Positions 1 through 7,197 of a stretch of DNA of 18,841 bases are shown one piece after another. The translations under genes and the position numbers were made by a program. The notes beneath the pieces were generated by a model. It saw only the letters and a list, made by a program, of their open reading frames with translations. It ran no database searches and was not told where the DNA came from. The stretch is from Gammaproteobacteria bacterium (GTDB lineage Bacteria; Pseudomonadota; Gammaproteobacteria; Xanthomonadales; Wenzhouxiangellaceae): contig PWWM01000035.1 of assembly GCA_003561495.1 (NCBI GenBank), positions 1-18,841 of the forward strand, in the 5' to 3' direction. Numbering within the stretch: the first letter of the stretch is position 1; each line of letters starts with the position of its first letter.

Positions 1-1225
1 CCCGGTTGTTCTCGGTGCGACCGGCCAGTTCGTTTTCATCCTTCTTGCTCTTGCCTTCAATGACCAGCCGCTGGGTCGACCCGACCATGGCTTGAGAAAT
101 GGCCGCCGCCTGGGTATTGAGCTGGTCCTGAAGCCGGCGCAAGCGGTCCTTTTTCTCTTCCAGAGTGACATTGTCGGGAAAAGAGGCCGCCGGAGTGCCG
201 GGGCGGGCGGAGTAGATGAAACTGAAACTCTGGTCGAACTCAAGCTGGCGCACCAGGTCCAGCGTCTGCTGGAAGTCCTGCTCGGTCTCACCGGGGAAAC
301 CGACAATGAAGTCCGACGACAACGAAATATCCGGACGATGCCGGCGCAGACGACGGATCTTCTGCTTGTACTCAAGAATGGTATGGCCGCGTTTCATCAG
401 TGACAGCACGCGGTCCGAACCCGATTGCACCGGCAAGTGCAGGTAGTTGGCCAGCTTGGGGACCTCACCAAAGGCCTCGATCAGGCTGTCGGAGAATTCA
501 ACCGGATGCGAAGTCGTGAATCGAATGCGCTCGATGCCGTCGATATGGGCCACGTAGTGGATCAACAGGGCCAGGTCGGCCGTGCCCCCGCCGTGCATGG
601 GACCGCGATAGGCATTGACATTCTGACCCAGCAGGTTGATCTCGCACACGCCCTGCTCGGCCAGGCCGGCGACCTCGGCGATGACATCATCGAGCGGGCG
701 AGAGACTTCCTCGCCGCGCGTGTAAGGCACCACGCAAAACGAACAATACTTGCTGCACCCTTCCATGATGGACACGAACGCCGAGGCGCCACGCTTGCCC
801 GGAGCCGGCAGATGGTCAAACTTTTCGATTTCGGGGAAACTGATATCAATGGCCGGCTTGCCTCGACCACGGGCCGAATCCACCAGCTTCGGCAAACGGT
901 GAATGGTTTGCGGCCCGAAGACCAGGTCCACGAAGGGTGCACGCCGGACAATGCCCTCACCTTCCTGGCTGGCCACACAACCACCCACGCCGATGATGAC
1001 ATCCGGGTTGTTTTCCTTCAGCGAGCGCCATTGCCCGAGCTGAGAGAAAACCTTCTCCTGGGCCTTTTCGCGAATCGAGCAGGTGTTGATCAGGATGACA
1101 TCGGCCTCTTCGGCTCGCTCGGTCAGCTCCAGCCCATGGGAGGCCGCGAGCACGTCGACCATGCGGTCTGAATCGTACTCGTTCATCTGGCATCCGTGGG
1201 TCTTGATGTAGAGCTTGCCGGCCAT
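1..1225 (-). CDS. miaB: MiaB, tRNA-2-methylthio-N6-dimethylallyladenosine synthase (3'-truncated by window edge)
   Basis: Radical-SAM methylthiotransferase that converts i6A37 to ms2i6A37 in tRNAs reading UNN codons. The first 408 codons are present. The N-terminal MTTase domain supplies Cys12 (in HGCQMNEYDS), Cys49 (INTCSIREKA) and Cys83 (GVGGCVAS) for the auxiliary 4Fe-4S cluster. The radical-SAM triad is Cys157, Cys161 and Cys164 (GCSKYCSFCVVPYTRG), at the same numbers as in E. coli MiaB. The reading frame leaves the window inside the TRAM RNA-binding domain, after the ELAGRTENNR stretch. The family is about 450-475 residues, so roughly 65 are missing. The start ATG gives the conserved MAGKLYIKTHGCQMN beginning; the Shine-Dalgarno sequence is poor. 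It lies 91 bp downstream of alr on the same strand, and an ATTGTA at 1256-1261 (TACAAT on the minus strand) is a possible -10 box. Identity is certain. Confidence 0.97.
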   Translation of the reverse strand, partial: MAGKLYIKTHGCQMNEYDSDRMVDVLAASHGLELTERAEEADVILINTCSIREKAQEKVFSQLGQWRSLKENNPDVIIGVGGCVASQEGEGIVRRAPFVDLVFGPQTIHRLPKLVDSARGRGKPAIDISFPEIEKFDHLPAPGKRGASAFVSIMEGCSKYCSFCVVPYTRGEEVSRPLDDVIAEVAGLAEQGVCEINLLGQNVNAYRGPMHGGGTADLALLIHYVAHIDGIERIRFTTSHPVEFSDSLIEAFGEVPKLANYLHLPVQSGSDRVLSLMKRGHTILEYKQKIRRLRRHRPDISLSSDFIVGFPGETEQDFQQTLDLVRQLEFDQSFSFIYSARPGTPAASFPDNVTLEEKKDRLRRLQDQLNTQAAAISQAMVGSTQRLVIEGKSKKDENELAGRTENNR

Positions 1226-1316
1226 GTTCAGTCAGTTCTTCGAAATCAGCCCGTTATTGTATCGCACTGTGCACGAATCGGCAGCAACCGCCCCGTTCCG
1301 CTCTCCAGGCGATCGA

Positions 1317-2396
1317 TCAGAGATTGATCGAACGGTAGCGCACACGGCGGGTAATGCGGCAGACCAGCTCATAGGCGATGGTGTCGGCCCGGGCGGCAAT
1401 CGTTTCAACCGGCAGACCGCGCCCCCACAAGGTGACCGGGTCGCCGACCCGGGCCTCAGGACAGCCTTCCAGATCGATCGTGATCATGTCCATGGACACG
1501 CGCCCTGCCAGTCGGCACACCCTGGAATTGACCAGCACCGGCGTGCCATCCGAAACACTTCTCGGGTAACCGTCGCCGTAACCAATCGCCGCCACCCCGA
1601 TGTGCATGTCGCGTTCGGCGCGAAAGCGCGCGCCATAGCCGATCACCTCGCCGGCCGGCACATGGTTGATGGCCATCAGCTCGCTGGTCAGCGTCATCAC
1701 CGGTTTCAAGTCCAGATCCTCGCCCGTGCGGTCGGCAAATGGCGAGATGCCGTAGAGCATGATACCGGCGCGCACCCAGTCACGATGCCATCCACTGTCG
1801 GCCAGGATGGCCGCCGAATTGGCCAGACATTGTTCGCCATCCAGTTCGTTGGCCAGCCGATCGAATCGCTCAACCTGGCGAGCCGTCAATTCACTGCCGG
1901 GCTCATCGGCACTGGCAAAATGGCTGACCAGGTTGACCTGCTCGACTCCGGGCAACGCCAACAGACGCCGGTGAGCATGCACGGCTTGTTCGGCGGCAAC
2001 GCCCAGACGGTGCATCCCGGTATCCACCTTCAGCCACAGGCGCGCGGTCGGTGATCGCCCGAACTGTTCCAGTGCATTGATCTGATCGAGGTGATGAATG
2101 GTCAGCTCCAGATCAAGATCCGTGGCCACCACCAGATCACTGGAGTGAATCACGCCCTCCAGCAGCAGAACCGGCAAGCCATTTCCCAGCCGACGTATGG
2201 CCCGCGCCTCTTCCAGGGTCGCCACCGCCAGCATATCGGCCTGATCAAGCGCCGGCAGACACAGATCCAGCCGATGGCCGTAGGCATCGGCCTTGACCAC
2301 GGCCATGACCCGGGAGTGCGGGGCCAGCTCGCGAACCCGGTTCAGGTTATGGGTCAGGGCCGCGGGATCGATCTGGGCCAGGGTATTGCGTGCCAT
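1317..2396 (-). CDS. alr: Alanine racemase
   Basis: PLP enzyme that interconverts L- and D-alanine in the cytoplasm for peptidoglycan synthesis. The product is 359 residues, the usual family length. The PLP lysine is Lys35 in AVVKADAYGH at the first strand of the TIM barrel. The second catalytic base is Tyr254 in the VIGYGARF motif of the C-terminal beta domain. KVDTGMHRLG (residues 123-132) and the VRAGIMLYG PLP-phosphate loop (208-216) are intact. The start lies 18 bp after the dnaB stop with no recognisable Shine-Dalgarno sequence, so translation probably depends on ribosomes arriving from dnaB. The dnaB-alr order is typical of Gammaproteobacteria. Sequence alone does not separate the biosynthetic Alr from a catabolic DadX, but the context (no dadA) favours Alr. 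Confidence 0.96.
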   Translation of the reverse strand: MARNTLAQIDPAALTHNLNRVRELAPHSRVMAVVKADAYGHRLDLCLPALDQADMLAVATLEEARAIRRLGNGLPVLLLEGVIHSSDLVVATDLDLELTIHHLDQINALEQFGRSPTARLWLKVDTGMHRLGVAAEQAVHAHRRLLALPGVEQVNLVSHFASADEPGSELTARQVERFDRLANELDGEQCLANSAAILADSGWHRDWVRAGIMLYGISPFADRTGEDLDLKPVMTLTSELMAINHVPAGEVIGYGARFRAERDMHIGVAAIGYGDGYPRSVSDGTPVLVNSRVCRLAGRVSMDMITIDLEGCPEARVGDPVTLWGRGLPVETIAARADTIAYELVCRITRRVRYRSINL

Positions 2397-2414
2397 CGGG
2401 CGGCGAAAACCGAA

Positions 2415-3788
2415 TCAGCCATCCAGGCCGTGGTAGTCCTGGGTGAAGTCCCGGAAACGAAGGTACTCCCCCTGAAAGCTCAGATTGAACTTGTCGGTGG
2501 CGCCATTGCGGTGCTTGCCGATGATGATTTCGGCCTTGCCCTTGTCCTGGGAGTCTTCGTTGTAGACCTCGTCACGATAGATGAACAGGATCAGATCGGC
2601 ATCCTGCTCGATGGCGCCAGACTCACGCAGATCGGCCATCTTGGGCCGCTTGTCGGGACGCTGCTCCAGGGCCCGATTCAGCTGTGACAAGGCCACCACG
2701 GGCACTTTCAGTTCCTTGGCCAGGGCCTTGAGGCTGCGAGAAATTTCACTGATCTCCTGGGTGCGGTTCTCGCCATGGCCCGGGACTTTCATCAACTGCA
2801 GGTAGTCGATCACGATCAGGCCGATATCATGCTCACGCTTCATGCGCCGGGCCCGGGCGCGCAACTCGATCGGCGACAGCGACGGGGTCTGGTCGATGAA
2901 CAACTGCGCCCCTTTGAGCATGGTCATGGCTGAACGCAGATTGATCCAGTCATGATCGTCAAGCTTGCCGGTGCGCAGTTTTTCCTGGCCGATCTGGCCC
3001 AGTGAGGAAAACAGGCGCATGACCAGCTGGGTGTCGGACATTTCCATGGAAAACACCGCAACCGGCACCTTGTAACGAATCGAGGCCCGTTCGGCGATGT
3101 TCATCGCGAAAGTGGTCTTGCCCATTGAGGGACGCGCGGCCACGATGATCAGATCGGTGGGCTGCAGACCGGCCGTGCGCCGATCCAGCTCGGCAAATCC
3201 CGTCGGCACCCCGGTCAGATCCCCGTCGTTTTCCTGCAATTCGTTGAGCAGATCCATGGCCTCGGCCATGACCTGCTGAACGGGAACATAAGTGGACTGA
3301 CGATGAATGCCCTGGTCGGCAATGGCGTAGATGCGTTTCTCGGCCTCTTCCAGCAACTCCTTGGAGCTGCGACCGGAGCTTCCCAGGGCGTCGTCAGCGA
3401 TCTCGGTCCCGACTTCGATAAGCTGGCGCAAAATGGAGCGCTCGCGCACGATGGCGGCATAACCGAGCACATTGGCCGGACCGGGAGTTTCGTTGGCCAG
3501 CATGGTCAGGTAGGCGCCCCCATCGACCCGATCGAGCTTGCCGTGGCGGGAAACCCATTCGGCCAGGGTGACCGCATCGCAGGGTTGACCTTCGTGGCAC
3601 AGCTGAGAAATCGCCCGGAAGATCAGACGATGGGTCTGGCGGTAGAAATCGGCCTCGTCAACCTGGTCGGCAACCTTGTCCCAGGCCGTGGCCGAGAGCA
3701 TCAAGGCGCCCAGCAGAGACTGCTCGGCCTCGTTGGAGTGCGGCGGCGCCTTGACGTTGGTCAGTTGGGACAGTTGTGCTTCAGCCAC
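2415..3788 (-). CDS. dnaB: Replicative DNA helicase DnaB
   Basis: Hexameric 5'-3' helicase that unwinds the replication fork and recruits primase. It is 457 residues. The N-terminal primase-interaction domain spans about residues 14-116, followed by a linker helix and the RecA-like motor. Walker A is at 218-225 (ARPSMGKT; most family members begin GRP, so Ala218 is a mild variant). Walker B is LIVIDYLQLM (324-333), followed by SQLNR (368-372), DLRESGAIEQDAD (386-398) and the KHRNG arginine-finger region (425-429). No intein is present. The frame opens with GTG at 3788; a GGAG lies about 13 nt upstream, so initiation may be weak. Upstream, 3789-3896 separates it from rplI. That gap has a TATACT-like -10 (minus strand, 3833-3838) without a convincing -35, so dnaB may be both read through from rplI and transcribed from its own promoter. 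Confidence 0.97.
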   Translation of the reverse strand: MAEAQLSQLTNVKAPPHSNEAEQSLLGALMLSATAWDKVADQVDEADFYRQTHRLIFRAISQLCHEGQPCDAVTLAEWVSRHGKLDRVDGGAYLTMLANETPGPANVLGYAAIVRERSILRQLIEVGTEIADDALGSSGRSSKELLEEAEKRIYAIADQGIHRQSTYVPVQQVMAEAMDLLNELQENDGDLTGVPTGFAELDRRTAGLQPTDLIIVAARPSMGKTTFAMNIAERASIRYKVPVAVFSMEMSDTQLVMRLFSSLGQIGQEKLRTGKLDDHDWINLRSAMTMLKGAQLFIDQTPSLSPIELRARARRMKREHDIGLIVIDYLQLMKVPGHGENRTQEISEISRSLKALAKELKVPVVALSQLNRALEQRPDKRPKMADLRESGAIEQDADLILFIYRDEVYNEDSQDKGKAEIIIGKHRNGATDKFNLSFQGEYLRFRDFTQDYHGLDG

Positions 3789-3867
3789 AATGGCTAGTCG
3801 ACTCCGGATGACTGATCGTGGGCGGAATGATCAGTATAGAAGATCAAGGGGCCATGGACCAGGATTG

Positions 3868-3895
3868 CCTGATCCCTGACCCCTGAATCCTGATC
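3868..3895. repeat. Heptanucleotide array, four CCTGAxx units
   Basis: Four contiguous 7-mers fill the space directly behind the rplI stop: CCTGATC, CCTGACC, CCTGAAT, CCTGATC. The period is exactly 7 and only the last two bases vary. An inverted repeat CAGGATT (3860-3866) / AATCCTG (3886-3892) overlaps the array, but no T tract follows in the rplI direction, so it does not look like a Rho-independent terminator. Related 7-bp-period arrays with other words lie at 5191-5358. Confidence 0.75.
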
Positions 3896-3896
3896 C

Positions 3897-4352
3897 TTAC
3901 CCTTCTTCACCCTCGACGCGAACCTTGACCTCGGTCTGCACGTCAGCATGCAGAATCAGGCCAATGGTGTACTCACCCGGCTCACGGATCGGGCCTTCAG
4001 GCATGTCAACCTCGGCCTTCTCGACGGCAAAACCCATTTCGGTCAGCTTGCCGGCGATTTCCTGCGGGTTGATGGAACCGTACAGCCGGCCTTCAGGGCT
4101 GATGGCCACCGTGAACAGCACTTCCTCGATGCCATCAATGGCTTCACGTCGCGCCTCGGCCGCACCCAGCTTTTCGTTGGCCTGGCGCATCAATTCCTCG
4201 CGTCGAGCCTCAAATTTCTCAAGGTTTTCCCGGGTCGCAGGAATGGCCTTGCCGCGCGGCAACAGGAAGTTTCGACCATAACCGGGCTTGACCGTCACGG
4301 TATCGCCCAGATCACCCAAGTTGTAAATGTTTTCCAGCAAAATCAGCTTCAT
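3897..4352 (-). CDS. rplI: 50S ribosomal protein L9
   Basis: Primary 23S rRNA-binding protein at the base of the L1 stalk. It is 151 residues (E. coli L9 is 149). The N-terminal domain opens MKLILLENIYNLGDLGD and contains the KPGYGRNFLLPRGKA signature at 22-36. A long connecting helix (about 41-76) leads to the C-terminal domain, which has SPEGRLYGSINPQEIA around 85-100. Translation starts 12 bp after the rpsR stop, with an AGGTG Shine-Dalgarno about 6 nt before the ATG. It is the third gene of the rpsF-rpsR-rplI operon. The 108-bp gap after it contains a heptad array rather than an obvious terminator, so some transcripts may continue into dnaB. Confidence 0.98.
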   Translation of the reverse strand: MKLILLENIYNLGDLGDTVTVKPGYGRNFLLPRGKAIPATRENLEKFEARREELMRQANEKLGAAEARREAIDGIEEVLFTVAISPEGRLYGSINPQEIAGKLTEMGFAVEKAEVDMPEGPIREPGEYTIGLILHADVQTEVKVRVEGEEG

Positions 4353-4364
4353 GTCGGCACCTGC

Positions 4365-4589
4365 TTAATGATTGTCCGAATACGGCAACAGTGCCAGGTA
4401 ACGGGCCCGCTTGATCGCGGTGGCCAGTTGGCGCTGGTACTTGGCCTTGGTGCCGGTAATGCGGCTGGGCACGATCTTGCCGGTTTCGCCAATGAAATCC
4501 TTGAGCAATTCGACATCCTTGTAGTCAACCTGCTCGATCCCTTCCACCGTGAAGCGGCAGAACTTGCGTCGTCTCATGAATCTAGCCAT
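4365..4589 (-). CDS. rpsR: 30S ribosomal protein S18
   Basis: Small-subunit platform protein that assembles as a dimer with S6. It is 74 residues, as in other Gammaproteobacteria (E. coli has 75). The basic N-terminus MARFMRRRKFCRF is followed by the core DYKDVELLKDFI and the S18 signature PSRITGTKAKYQRQLA (41-56), ending in LLPYSDNH. The frame stays open upstream to 4709, but that part is an out-of-frame reading of the S6 acid tail (Met/Thr-rich nonsense). The ATG at 4589 is preceded by GGAGG located within the last codons of rpsF and starts 4 nt after the rpsF stop, so the two partners are translationally coupled. In many Gammaproteobacteria priB lies between rpsF and rpsR; here there is no room for it. 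Confidence 0.97.
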   Translation of the reverse strand: MARFMRRRKFCRFTVEGIEQVDYKDVELLKDFIGETGKIVPSRITGTKAKYQRQLATAIKRARYLALLPYSDNH

Positions 4590-4593
4590 CGTC

Positions 4594-5067
4594 TCAAGCC
4601 TCCGCCTTTTCGGTTTCTGAATCATCGTCGGAATCGACGACATCATCATCGTCGTCGGATTCGTCGTCATCCAGGTCATCATCGTCATCATCATCGCTGT
4701 CATCGTCATACGATGCGCGGCGAGACTTTTCGCGTTCGTCCTTATTTTCCTTGCGCTTGAGCATGATGGACGGCTCGGTCTCCGCCTCGTCCTTGCGCAC
4801 GGTCAGATGACGCAGAATGGCGTCGTTGAAGCGGAAGATGCCTTCCAGTTCCTGAAGCGTGGCTGCATCGCATTCGATGTTGAGCATCAGGTAATGAGCC
4901 TTGTGCAGCTTGGCGATGGTGTAGGCCAGCTGCAGCCGCCCCCAGTCCTCGCTGCGGTGGACGGTGCCACCATTGTTTTCGACCAGGCTCCGGTAACGCT
5001 CGAGCATACCGGGCACCTGATCGCTCTGGTCCGGATGGACCAGGAGCACGATCTCGTAATGACGCAT
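4594..5067 (-). CDS. rpsF: 30S ribosomal protein S6 with a long encoded poly-acidic tail
   Basis: Binds S18 and the central domain of 16S rRNA. Residues 1-100 form a normal S6 ferredoxin-like domain (MRHYEIVLLVHPDQSDQVP start; DWGRLQLAYTIAKLHKAHYL at 41-60; FRFNDAILRHLTVRKDE at 78-94). A basic stretch with KRKENKDEREKSRR (104-117) follows, then an acid tail. Residues 121-150 contain 22 Asp, 1 Glu and 4 Ser, before the ending ETEKAEA. The total of 157 residues exceeds the usual ~95-135. In E. coli, RimK adds glutamates to the S6 C-terminus after translation; here an acid tail is written in the gene. The tail DNA (4618-4707) is almost a GAT/GAC codon repeat and may vary in length between strains. 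It is first in the operon with rpsR and rplI, behind its own promoter and a structured leader. Confidence 0.97.
   Translation of the reverse strand: MRHYEIVLLVHPDQSDQVPGMLERYRSLVENNGGTVHRSEDWGRLQLAYTIAKLHKAHYLMLNIECDAATLQELEGIFRFNDAILRHLTVRKDEAETEPSIMLKRKENKDEREKSRRASYDDDSDDDDDDDLDDDESDDDDDVVDSDDDSETEKAEA
4618..4707 (-). repeat. GAY codon repeat inside rpsF
   Basis: Thirty consecutive codons of rpsF, 22 of them GAT or GAC, encode the acid tail of S6. On the plus strand this appears as imperfect ATC/GTC trinucleotide repetition. Triplet steps keep the frame, so slippage would only lengthen or shorten the tail. The nearby S18 start (4589) is not affected. Confidence 0.85.
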
Positions 5068-5174
5068 GGGTCTCTCCTTGTGGTTTCAAGGGCCCCGGAA
5101 CCATCCCGGAACCCGCAAAGCCCCCGATCAGGTCATGAGGAGACCTGCCGTGGAGCAAGGTTGCCCGAAGGCAA
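5068..5174 (-). promoter_or_regulatory. Structured rpsF 5' leader with Shine-Dalgarno-covering hairpin (candidate S6:S18 autoregulatory element)
   Basis: The mRNA leader of about 107 nt, read on the minus strand, holds three exact inverted repeats. TTGCC-TTCG-GGCAA (5174-5161) is a UUCG-capped hairpin at the predicted 5' end. CAGGTC/GACCTG with a 7-nt loop lies at 5147-5129. CCTTG-AAACCA-CAAGG lies at 5091-5076. The last stem contains the AAGG of the Shine-Dalgarno AAGGAG (5079-5074), six bases before the ATG, so folding would hide it. Between the second and third hairpins GGTTCCGGG occurs twice. Leaders of rpsF in many bacteria bind the S6:S18 complex through a CCG-containing motif; assignment to that family is inference. 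Confidence 0.5.
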
Positions 5175-5181
5175 GAGCGGA

Positions 5182-5210
5182 AGTATAACAGGTGAAAAGT
5201 GAAAGGTAAA
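5182..5210 (-). promoter_or_regulatory. Candidate sigma-70 promoter of the rpsF operon
   Basis: On the minus strand TTTACC (5210-5205, 4/6 to TTGACA) and TATACT (5187-5182, 5/6 to TATAAT) are separated by exactly 17 bp. The predicted transcript starts near 5175, just at the UUCG hairpin of the leader. The -35 box lies inside the GGTGAAA heptad array, in a unit that departs from consensus (GGTAAAA). Confidence 0.55.
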
Positions 5211-5259
5211 AGGTGAAAGGTATAAAAACCAGGTGAAAGGTTAAAGGTGAAAGGTGAAA
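5191..5259. repeat. Heptanucleotide array GGTGAAA
   Basis: Eight 7-bp units in two blocks. The units at 5191, 5198, 5205 and 5212 read GGTGAAA, AGTGAAA, GGTAAAA and GGTGAAA. After a 13-bp interruption (5219-5231), the units at 5232, 5239, 5246 and 5253 read GGTGAAA, GGTTAAA, GGTGAAA and GGTGAAA. No reading frame uses the array plausibly. It lies in the gap between the iscA-like gene and rpsF and overlaps the rpsF promoter -35. Confidence 0.9.
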
Positions 5260-5295
5260 GGAAAGAGCTCAAAAACAAGAAAGGCCAAGGGTTTT

Positions 5296-5323
5296 CCTTG
5301 AGCCTTGAGCCTTGAACCTCGAG
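5296..5323. repeat. Heptanucleotide array CCTTGAG
   Basis: Four contiguous 7-mers: CCTTGAG, CCTTGAG, CCTTGAA and CCTCGAG, followed by a degenerate CCTTTCC at 5324-5330. It has the same period as the neighbouring GGTGAAA array but a different word, and it runs directly into a third array at 5331. Confidence 0.85.
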
Positions 5324-5330
5324 CCTTTCC

Positions 5331-5358
5331 CGGAAACCGGAACCCGGAAACCGGGATT
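5331..5358. repeat. Heptanucleotide array CGGAAAC
   Basis: Four contiguous 7-mers, CGGAAAC, CGGAACC, CGGAAAC and CGGGATT, end one base before the stop codon of the iscA-like gene. Because CCGG is self-complementary, two small CCGG-AAA-CCGG hairpins can form, but there is no T tract to make a terminator. Confidence 0.8.
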
Positions 5359-5359
5359 T

Positions 5360-5722
5360 CTAAGCCACTGTGAAGCTCTCCCCACACCCGCACTCGCCGA
5401 CGACGTTGGGATTGCGGAATCGGAATTCGCGGACCAGGCCTTCGTGGACGAAATCGACGGTGGTTCCGGAGACCATGCCCATGGCCTTGTCGGAGACCAC
5501 GACCTTGACGCCCTCGTCCTCGAACACGTGATCGGTGTCGTCGGCCTCGCGCGCAATGTCGACCTCGTAAGCCCAGCCGGAACAGCCGGTACGGCGGACA
5601 TCGATACGCAGGCCGATGCCGCCCTCGCGAGCCATGAACTGGCGGACCCGGTCGGCAGCCGCCGGGGTCAGGTTGACGCCGGAAATTTCGCTTGTGGGTT
5701 CAGTTTGACTAGCCATGTCCAT
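5360..5722 (-). CDS. iscA: A-type iron-sulfur carrier protein (IscA/SufA type)
   Basis: Small carrier that receives Fe-S clusters (or iron) from the scaffold machinery and passes them to target proteins. It is 120 residues from the ATG at 5722, with a possible restart two codons on at 5716. The three cluster ligands are Cys47 (RRTGCSGWAYEV) and Cys111/Cys113 (NPNVVGECGCGESF). The TGCSGxAY and ECGCGESF forms match IscA/SufA better than ErpA, which has GGCSGF and TCGCGSSF. No isc or suf genes are adjacent, so it is a solitary copy and the symbol is by sequence type only. An in-frame TTG at 5752 would add ten residues but has no support. Neither ATG has a Shine-Dalgarno sequence, and the predicted promoter places +1 at about 5716. 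It is divergent from asnS (50-bp gap). Confidence 0.88.
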   Translation of the reverse strand: MDMASQTEPTSEISGVNLTPAAADRVRQFMAREGGIGLRIDVRRTGCSGWAYEVDIAREADDTDHVFEDEGVKVVVSDKAMGMVSGTTVDFVHEGLVREFRFRNPNVVGECGCGESFTVA

Positions 5723-5723
5723 T

Positions 5724-5752
5724 ATTATTGTGGTTTCTCGGAAATCTTTCAA
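5724..5752 (-). promoter_or_regulatory. Candidate promoter of the iscA-like gene, close enough to give a leaderless mRNA
   Basis: Minus-strand TTGAAA (5752-5747, 5/6) and AATAAT (5729-5724, 5/6) with a 17-bp spacer. The first transcribed base would fall near 5716-5717, at the second ATG of the gene, and no Shine-Dalgarno sequence is visible before either ATG. Only 50 bp separate the two divergent starts, so the promoter of asnS must overlap or lie inside the iscA-like gene; TTGACT at 5705-5710 is a possible piece of it, but no well-spaced -10 was found. Confidence 0.45.
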
Positions 5753-5772
5753 TCAGGGAAACCAATTCCGCC

Positions 5773-7173
<1,401 letters not shown>

Positions 7174-7197
7174 GCATGGGCATTGGGAGGACCAGTG

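Noticed and set aside
425..1171. 248-codon open frame on the plus strand
   Set aside because: It is the antisense of miaB, whose cluster cysteines and length are fully conserved; the plus-strand product has no recognisable domain.
3860..3892. Rho-independent terminator after rplI
   Set aside because: The CAGGATT/AATCCTG inverted repeat has a 19-nt loop and no T tract, and is explained as well by the heptad array.
4590..4709. Upstream extension of S18 with a Met/Thr-rich beginning
   Set aside because: It is the S6 acid-tail codon repeat read in another frame. S18 has the conserved MARFMRRRKFCRF start at 4589 with GGAGG before it.
5191..5358. CRISPR array
   Set aside because: Units are 7 bp with no spacers of uniform length between repeats, and no cas genes are near.
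5360..5722. ErpA assignment
   Set aside because: Motifs TGCSGWAY and ECGCGESF follow the IscA/SufA pattern rather than the ErpA pattern of GGCSGF and TCGCGSSF.
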